Below, in pieces: positions 58,371-64,000 of a stretch of DNA of 64,000 nt (within the stretch, counting starts at the first letter, position 1; each line of letters begins with the position of its first letter). The stretch spans positions 179,202,002 through 179,266,001 of the forward strand of contig CAKMRJ010005634.1 in assembly GCA_928212115.1 (NCBI GenBank), given 5' to 3'. Under the pieces are notes generated by a model. The model searched no databases, was not told where the DNA came from, and worked only from the letters and a program-made list of their open reading frames with translations. This DNA is from Lactuca virosa (lineage: Eukaryota > Streptophyta > Magnoliopsida > Asterales > Asteraceae). A program made the position numbers and the translations under genes.

Positions 58371-59140
58371 ATGCAAGAATTATCCAGCCAACTTAACGAA
58401 CTCCTTAGTAAAGGTTTCATAAGACCAAGCTTCTCACCTTGGGGAGCACCAGTTTTGTTCGTAAAGAAGAAGGATGGATCATTCCGCATGTGCATAGACT
58501 ACCGCGAGCTGAATAAACTTACCATCAAGAACCGATACCCTCTACCTCGCATTGACGATCTGTTCGACCAACTTCAAGGTGCGAGCTACTTCTCGAAGAT
58601 AGACTTAAGATCCGGGTATCACCAATTACGGATTTTGGAGGAAGACATTCCCAAGAACCGCGTTTAGAACTCGTTATGGTCATTACGAGTTTATTGTGAT
58701 GCCATTCGGATTGACGAATGCACCTGTGTGTTCATGGATCTAATGAACAGAGTGTGTCGTCCATTCCTGGACAAATTCGTCATAGTCTTCATCGACGACA
58801 TCCTTGTCTATTCAAGAAGCAAAGAAGAACATGGCCAACATCTTCGTCAAATATTACAAACCCTTAGGACCGAAAAACTTTATGCGAAGTTTTCAAAGTG
58901 CGAGTTTTGGATTAGGAAGGTTGAATTCCTAGGTCACGTGGTCAGTTCAGAAGGAATACACGTGGACCCTTCCAAAATCAAAGCAATTGAAAATGGCCAG
59001 CACCCACGACTCCTACAGAAATCCGACAATTCTTAGGTCTTGCTGGCTGCTACTATCGCAGGTTCATCCAAAATTTCTCCCGAATCGCTAAACCACTTAC
59101 CACCCTGACGCAAAAGGGTGTAACCTACAACTGGGGAGAG
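58371..59140 (+). pseudogene. Gypsy B reverse transcriptase
   Basis: Frames at 58371-58667 and 58728-59036 carry the RT domain in order: GFIRPSFSPWGAPVLFVKKKDG, given here as GFIRPSFSPWGAP and VLFVKKKDGSFRMCIDYREL; RYPLPRIDDLFDQLQGA; FSKIDLRSGYHQ; then active-site F-I-D-D-I-L-V-Y-S (FIDD at 58788-58799) and VEFLGHVVS. Breaks near 58655-58730 and 59000 are one- or two-base changes. It copies element RNA into cDNA. Confidence 0.9.
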
Positions 59141-59570
59141 AAGCAAGAAACCGCATTCCAAACGCTCAAACAAGCCTTGTGCAGTGCACCGATCCTGTCC
59201 CTACCCGAAGGGACAGAGGACTTTGTAGTGTACTGTGATGCTTCAAATCAAGGGCTTGGGTGTGTACTTATGCAAAGAGGAAAGGTTATCTCCTACGCCT
59301 CACGACAACTTAAGACGCATGAAGTCAACTATACAACACACGACCTTGAACTAGGAGCGGTGGTGTTTGCTCTGAAGATTTGGAGACATTACCTATATGG
59401 CACGAAATGCACAATATTCACGGACCATAAAAGTCTCCAGCATATCTTCATCATCAGAAAGAGCTGAACATGAGACAACGACGATGGGTGGAGCTACTGA
59501 ACGACTACGAATGTGAAATTCTTTATCACCCTGGTAAAGCAAACGTAGTAGCTGATGCCCTTAGCAGAAA
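59141..59570 (+). pseudogene. Gypsy B RNase H
   Basis: Frame 59177-59467 has APILSLPEG, V-Y-C-D-A-S-N-Q-G-L-G, ISYASRQLK, TTHDLELGAVVFALKIWRHY and TDHKSLQHIF. The next frame (59470 on) has QRRWVELLNDYE and HPGKANVVADALSRK. This is the usual chromovirus RNase H with its link to integrase, broken once near 59455-59470 where a base is missing or extra. Confidence 0.9.
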
Positions 59571-60640
59571 AGAATACTCGGGACGCCGAGTAAAGTCGTT
59601 GACCATGACAATCCATTCACATCTGTCCACACAAATCAAAGAAGCTCAACTAGAAGCCTTGAAACCCGAAAACGTGGCAGGTGAAACCCTGAGAGGAATG
59701 GATAAAACTTCGAAGTCAGGGATAATGGAGTTTATTATTTCATGAACCGGATCTGGACACCAAAGTTCGGTGGTTACAGAGACGTGGTTATGAATGAAGC
59801 ACACAAAACCCGATACTCCATTCATCCAGGTTCAGACAAGATGTATCTGGACCTTAAGAAACTATATTGGTGGCCTAACATGAAGGCCGAAATCGCTACC
59901 TTTTGTGCAAGTGCCTTACTTGTGCCAAAGTTAAGGTAGAATACCAGAAACCTTCAGGTTATTACAACAACCTGAAATCCCTGAATGGAAGTGGGAGCGG
60001 ATTACAATGGATTTCATAACCAAATTACCCAAGACTTCGGGGGTTTATGATACTATTTGGGTAATCGTCGACAGATTAACCAAATCCGCACACTTCTTAC
60101 CAATAAAAGAAACCGACAAGATGGAGAAACTAACCGAACTTACCTCAGGATATTGTTAGACTGCATGGTGTACCAATATCTATTATTTCGGACCGAGATA
60201 GTAGATTCACCTCTCGTTTCTGGCAGTCTTTACAAAACTCTTTGGGAACTAGGCTGGACATGAGTACAGCCTACCATCCTCAAACCGACGGACAAAGTGA
60301 GAGGACGATTCAAACACTAGAAGACATGTTGCGAGCTTGCGTGATAGACTTTGGAAAAGCATGGGATATTCACTTACCCCTTGTTGAATTCTCTTATAAC
60401 AATAGTTATCACACTAGCATTAAGCTGCTCCATTCGAAGCTCTCTACGGCCGCAAGTGCAGATCCCCTCTGTGTTGGGCTGAAGTGGGTGACACGCAGCT
60501 AGCTAGAGGTCAAACTCCTGACAGTGCTCTCACTGGTCCGGAAATCATTCGAAAACCACCGAGAAAATCACACAAATTCGGGAGCGACTTAAAGCTTCCA
60601 GAGATAGACAGAAAAGCTACGCTGACAAACGAAGAAACCC
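59571..60640 (+). pseudogene. Gypsy B integrase
   Basis: An H-H-C-C zinc region near 59820-59940: IHPGSDKMYLDLKKLYWWP, with the C-x2-C half shifted to another frame. A catalytic-core segment follows (ITMDFITKLPK at ~60003, YHPQTDGQSERTIQTLEDML at ~60270-60330, LVEFSYNNSYH at ~60380-60415). Several frame breaks occur. Integrase inserts the cDNA into chromatin. Confidence 0.87.
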
Positions 60641-61072
60641 TTGGAATTCCAGGTTGGTGACCGCGTCTTGTTAAAGGTCTCACCCTGGAAGGGCATGATA
60701 CGCTTTGGAAAGCGTGACAAATTGAGTCCAAGGTACATAGGACCCTTCGAAATTCTTGCTAGAATTGGTCCTGTAGCTTACAAACTTCGACTACCCCAAG
60801 AACTAAATAACATTCATCCTACCTTCCACGTTTCAAACTTGAAAAAGTGTTTATCTGATGAGACTCTTGTGATCCCACTCGAGGAAATCGAGTTAAACGA
60901 GAGCCTCAACTTTGTGGAAGAACCCGTAGAGATTCTAGACAGGGAAGTTAAGAAAACCAAACAAAGCCGTATCCCGATAGTGAAGGTTCGCTGGAATGCA
61001 AAACGGGGACCTGAATTCACTTGGGAGCGGGAGGATCAAATGAAACAGAAGTATCCACATCTTTTTCCCTAG
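60641..61072 (+). CDS. Gypsy B integrase tail and chromodomain
   Basis: 143 codons in one frame; the Met is internal to the polyprotein. It has the GPY/F-type module VGDRVLLKVSPWKG, then LSPRYIGPFEILARIGPVAY and HPTFHVSNLKKC. A chromodomain-like C-terminus follows: VEEPVEILDREVKK, IPIVKVRWNAKRGPEFTWER. It stops at 61072 after KYPHLFP. The chromodomain is the mark of chromoviruses and is thought to guide integration to particular chromatin. This is the longest undamaged part of the Gypsy B pol. Confidence 0.92.
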   Translation: MEFQVGDRVLLKVSPWKGMIRFGKRDKLSPRYIGPFEILARIGPVAYKLRLPQELNNIHPTFHVSNLKKCLSDETLVIPLEEIELNESLNFVEEPVEILDREVKKTKQSRIPIVKVRWNAKRGPEFTWEREDQMKQKYPHLFP

Positions 61073-61110
61073 TCTACTTGAAATATTAATTTCGGGACGA
61101 AATTCTCTCT

Positions 61111-61122
61111 AACGGGGGATAA
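61111..61122 (+). other. Polypurine tract of Gypsy B
   Basis: AACGGGGGATAA immediately before the 3' LTR, preceded by GGGACGAAATTCTCTCT. Confidence 0.85.
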
Positions 61123-62638
61123 TGTAACAAATCGTAATTTCAAACCTATGTAATAGTTTAGGTCAATGTATAGTTCTTTTTATAATAATAAAGAGAAATT
61201 TTAGCATAATGTGCATATTTACATAATTGACCCTCAAAAATAAATTATTTAGCAATCTCGATTGGGATGAACCAAGTGATGGAGATTGTAACAAGGTTTC
61301 CAAAAACATAAAGAACACTAAAATCCGAGTTATAACGAAGAAGTTATGACCAATCGAAAATCCGCGACAAAACACTATTCAGTGTAAAAACTGAATTTTT
61401 GATAAAAGGCTTTTTAGCCTTAACAATCTAAATGAAAGTTGTAGTTTATGTTAAACCGAGAACTTTCATAAAAGGAACGGAAAAATCTGACTTCGTATGA
61501 GGAAGTTATGATTTTTCTAAGTTTCAGTATAGCAGTGTACAGCTAAAAACTCGAAATAAAGATCGAGCGATTTTTAGCCGACACAACCTAAACGAGAATT
61601 GAAGGTCTCGTCGGTAGTAGTACAACGGTAAAAAGACAGACGAAAACGGACGTCGGATGAAGAAGTTATGAATTTTTAACGGATTCCCGTCCCGGTCTGT
61701 TTAAAATAATAATATTAAAAATAAAGTCAAAATTAGCCGACGAAGTCTAAACGAAAGTCGTAGAGTATGATTTTACCTACGCGTGCATATAAAGAACGCC
61801 AAAAACGGAGCTCGTATGCGAAAGTTATGATTTTCGCAAGTTTTGGCACAAAAATAAAAAAAATAGGAAAAACCGGGCAATTTCGCATGCCACGTCACCC
61901 TCGCACGTGGCAGCTGCTGAGTGGACCGAACCCATGCGTGGCACTTCCTGATTGGACCGCTGAGGTCCACTTAGAAGCGAACAGCTTCGCAGAGATGCCC
62001 CGGAGACACCCCCTCCACACACCTCGGACCCTCCCCTTCGCACGTCTCCTTCCCATTGGACCGAGGGTTGGTCCAATCCGAGCCAGCCAGCAGCGAGCCT
62101 CCGGTCCGAAGAAGCCCCCCCGCTCCCGCACCTGTCCGACGCGTGTCACCTTCGCGCAGCTTCGGGTCCGAACCTTCGGACTATATATAGCATGCGAGGG
62201 TTCCAGATTTTTTACACTTTTTTTTCACACCCCAAAAATCATTCTCTTTCACATTTTCCACTCCCCTAAGCTCATATACAACACCCTAAAGCCCCGGTAT
62301 CAAGTCTCGAACCCTAAGCAAGCCTCGAAGCCTCGAGATTCCCGAGAAGTAACCTCTCTCTCCTGTCGAAACTCTGCCCAATTTGAGCCGGTTTCTCGAC
62401 AAATAAACTCCTTTTCGTGAAACGAAACTCTGTCCGGTTCACCATCTATCAAGTGAGTTCATACCCCCGTATTTTCATAATTTCTACTGTTTAAGGGGGG
62501 GGAATACAAGCATAACACAAGAACTTTGTGTTATAAAATCATGATTCAAATCATGATAAAATAACATTAAATTATCTAAAAATACTCAAAACATCAAACT
62601 CTTTATAATCTTATATTTTTCCCAAAATTCATATTTGT

Positions 62639-62695
<57 letters not shown>

Positions 62696-64000
62696 AGATT
62701 TAAAGGCTTAGGACTGATAACTCATTCTGGGTCCTTTTCCTTGTTTGGATGTGGGCTTAAAGTACCGGTTACTTTGTCCGAGTGTCGTTTAAATTTTACT
62801 TATATATAAATTGTATATGTATATAAATATAATAGTTATTTCATCAGTTTAAACTACCTTGTAACATGCTGAGCAAGGGATTACATGCAAACATGGTTAA
62901 ATACACATCAGGGAGTACATATAAATTATAATAGGTATAATTTATACATAGAACAATAATTCATGATACAAGTATACTAGATACACAAGAAACTAGGGTT
63001 TTGATACAGAACAAATCAAGGTTTACACTTATCAAATACATGTTTGAAATACTAATTCAAGGACATACTGTCAATCATTATTTCAGAATGATTGGGTTTT
63101 GATTCAAAGAATATACTGTCAATCATTATTTGATGATTGAGTTTTCAAACTAATATACATGTAACGTTTATATGCTTTTTATGAGACACTAGATTCAGGT
63201 TGTTTAATTCATTTTAGACAACATAGAAAAGTCCTGACATTATAACCAGAATCTCCAGCCGGGGATCGAAACAAGCGTGTGTAGATCTATATCGGGATTG
63301 ACAACCCCGCACTCAGGCTGCTAGCTACAGTTAGATGAGTGGCAATTGTTATCACCAGTTTAAACGCCCACAAAGCGTTTGTTTGGCCATCAGTCATAGT
63401 ATGGTTATAATAACTCATTAAAAAGATATTAACAATACGTTAGTGTATAATAACTAAACGAAAGTACACCTTCAAAGTACTAGTTTACAGAATACAAAAT
63501 ACAAAGATTCAATACAGTTTTCAACAACAGCTGGTGGAGCCAGGCACACTCTCAGTTACAAGTTTCATAAGTAATACAAATACAAAACATTAATACACAG
63601 AGAAGGGTTTTATGGGAATAAAACTACTTTTCATATACAACAGAAAATATAGGATTTTCTGGAACAGTTTACATATACAAGATACAGAGATACTCTTTCA
63701 AACATAAACATTTATGCACTCACTCAACTTTATGTTGATACTCTCTTTTCAAATTACTTGTATTCTCAGGGAAAATACACAGGTACTCCCCGAGCTTTTG
63801 AGAAGATGGAGCTTTGTTGAGTCATATCTTCTTTTGTATAACTATATTTTGGTTCAATATACAATGATTGAACACATGTAAATATTTATATTTTATTAAT
63901 ACAATGGTTGTTTGTACTTTGATTACTATGATGCATGTGTTGTGATACTACAATTCAAGTCCTCCACCCCCAGACGTTTCCGCCGTCTGGTTTGGGGTGT
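61123..64000 (+). repeat. 3' LTR of Gypsy B (last few bases outside window)
   Basis: Matches 52101-54961 end to end, missing only about four terminal bases. It carries a much longer TA array (62638-62690) than the 5' LTR. Confidence 0.96.
62638..62690. repeat. (TA)n microsatellite in Gypsy B 3' LTR
   Basis: About 26 TA units where the 5' LTR (53610-53635) has only short mixed TA/TG runs. Confidence 0.95.

Larger units (their letters stand above)
52101..64000 (+). mobile_element. Gypsy B, chromovirus with extra upstream ORF; right end just outside window
   Basis: A plus-strand Ty3/Gypsy element with long LTRs (2861 bp at the left), initiator-Met PBS, an extra ORF, gag, protease, RT, RNase H, integrase and chromodomain, PPT and 3' LTR. 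Long LTRs plus a chromodomain suggest the Tekay/Del group. Left flanking bases are GAAAG. The right TSD would fall a few bases beyond 64000. Coding regions carry many single-base indels. Confidence 0.95.

Overview
This window looks like repeat-dense nuclear DNA from a flowering plant. Plant-type Ty3/Gypsy chromoviruses and Ty1/Copia elements, initiator-Met-tRNA primer sites, Mutator-type foldback elements and long (TA)n arrays all point that way. The LTR sequences and the ACTCGNCGAGT words resemble what I associate with Asteraceae, probably lettuce (Lactuca) or a relative. That is an inference from memory, not a database result. I found no convincing host protein-coding gene, tRNA or rRNA.

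Layout. (1) 1-16038: a minus-strand, non-autonomous Gypsy element A, whose 3' LTR runs off the left edge. A 7.75-kb Copia element (Copia-1, 5865-13616, TSD ATAAG, two 857-bp LTRs) is nested in it. (2) 16039-17695: a broken plus-strand Gypsy gag. (3) 17.7-23.9 kb: an AT-rich stretch holding two foldback MITEs between TA arrays, a possible Helitron end, and a MULE with a 9-bp TSD. (4) 23.9-36.2 kb: old minus-strand Gypsy LTR material (LTR C, LTR A2) that is G-poor on the plus strand. It includes a solo LTR inside a solo LTR, each with its own perfect 5-bp TSD. (5) 36170 to the right edge: a nested stack. Gypsy A' (plus strand, same family as A) is interrupted by a minus-strand, short-LTR, Copia-like element D. 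D is interrupted by Copia-2 (41854-49800, TSD CCTTC, 784-bp LTRs, nearly intact gag-pol) and again by Gypsy B (52101 to the edge, 2.86-kb LTRs, chromodomain integrase).

How the parts work together. Copia-2 is a coding partner and Copia-1 a gag-remnant, pol-less relative; they share leader blocks, 3' non-coding region and PPT. A and A' share one gag truncation, so that family was already defective when it amplified. Gypsy B encodes an extra acidic/coiled-coil ORF upstream of gag.

The most interesting signals are regulatory. First, several LTR families carry clusters of short self-complementary words. The word differs between related LTRs at equivalent positions, and one word is shared between a Gypsy LTR and a Copia leader. 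Second, four elements have a splice-donor-like site in the LTR and an acceptor-like site just before the first ORF. Third, the two Copia leaders share a conserved 145-bp block plus a duplicated 26-mer. Many frame breaks are single-base, often homopolymer, indels, so some may be assembly errors.
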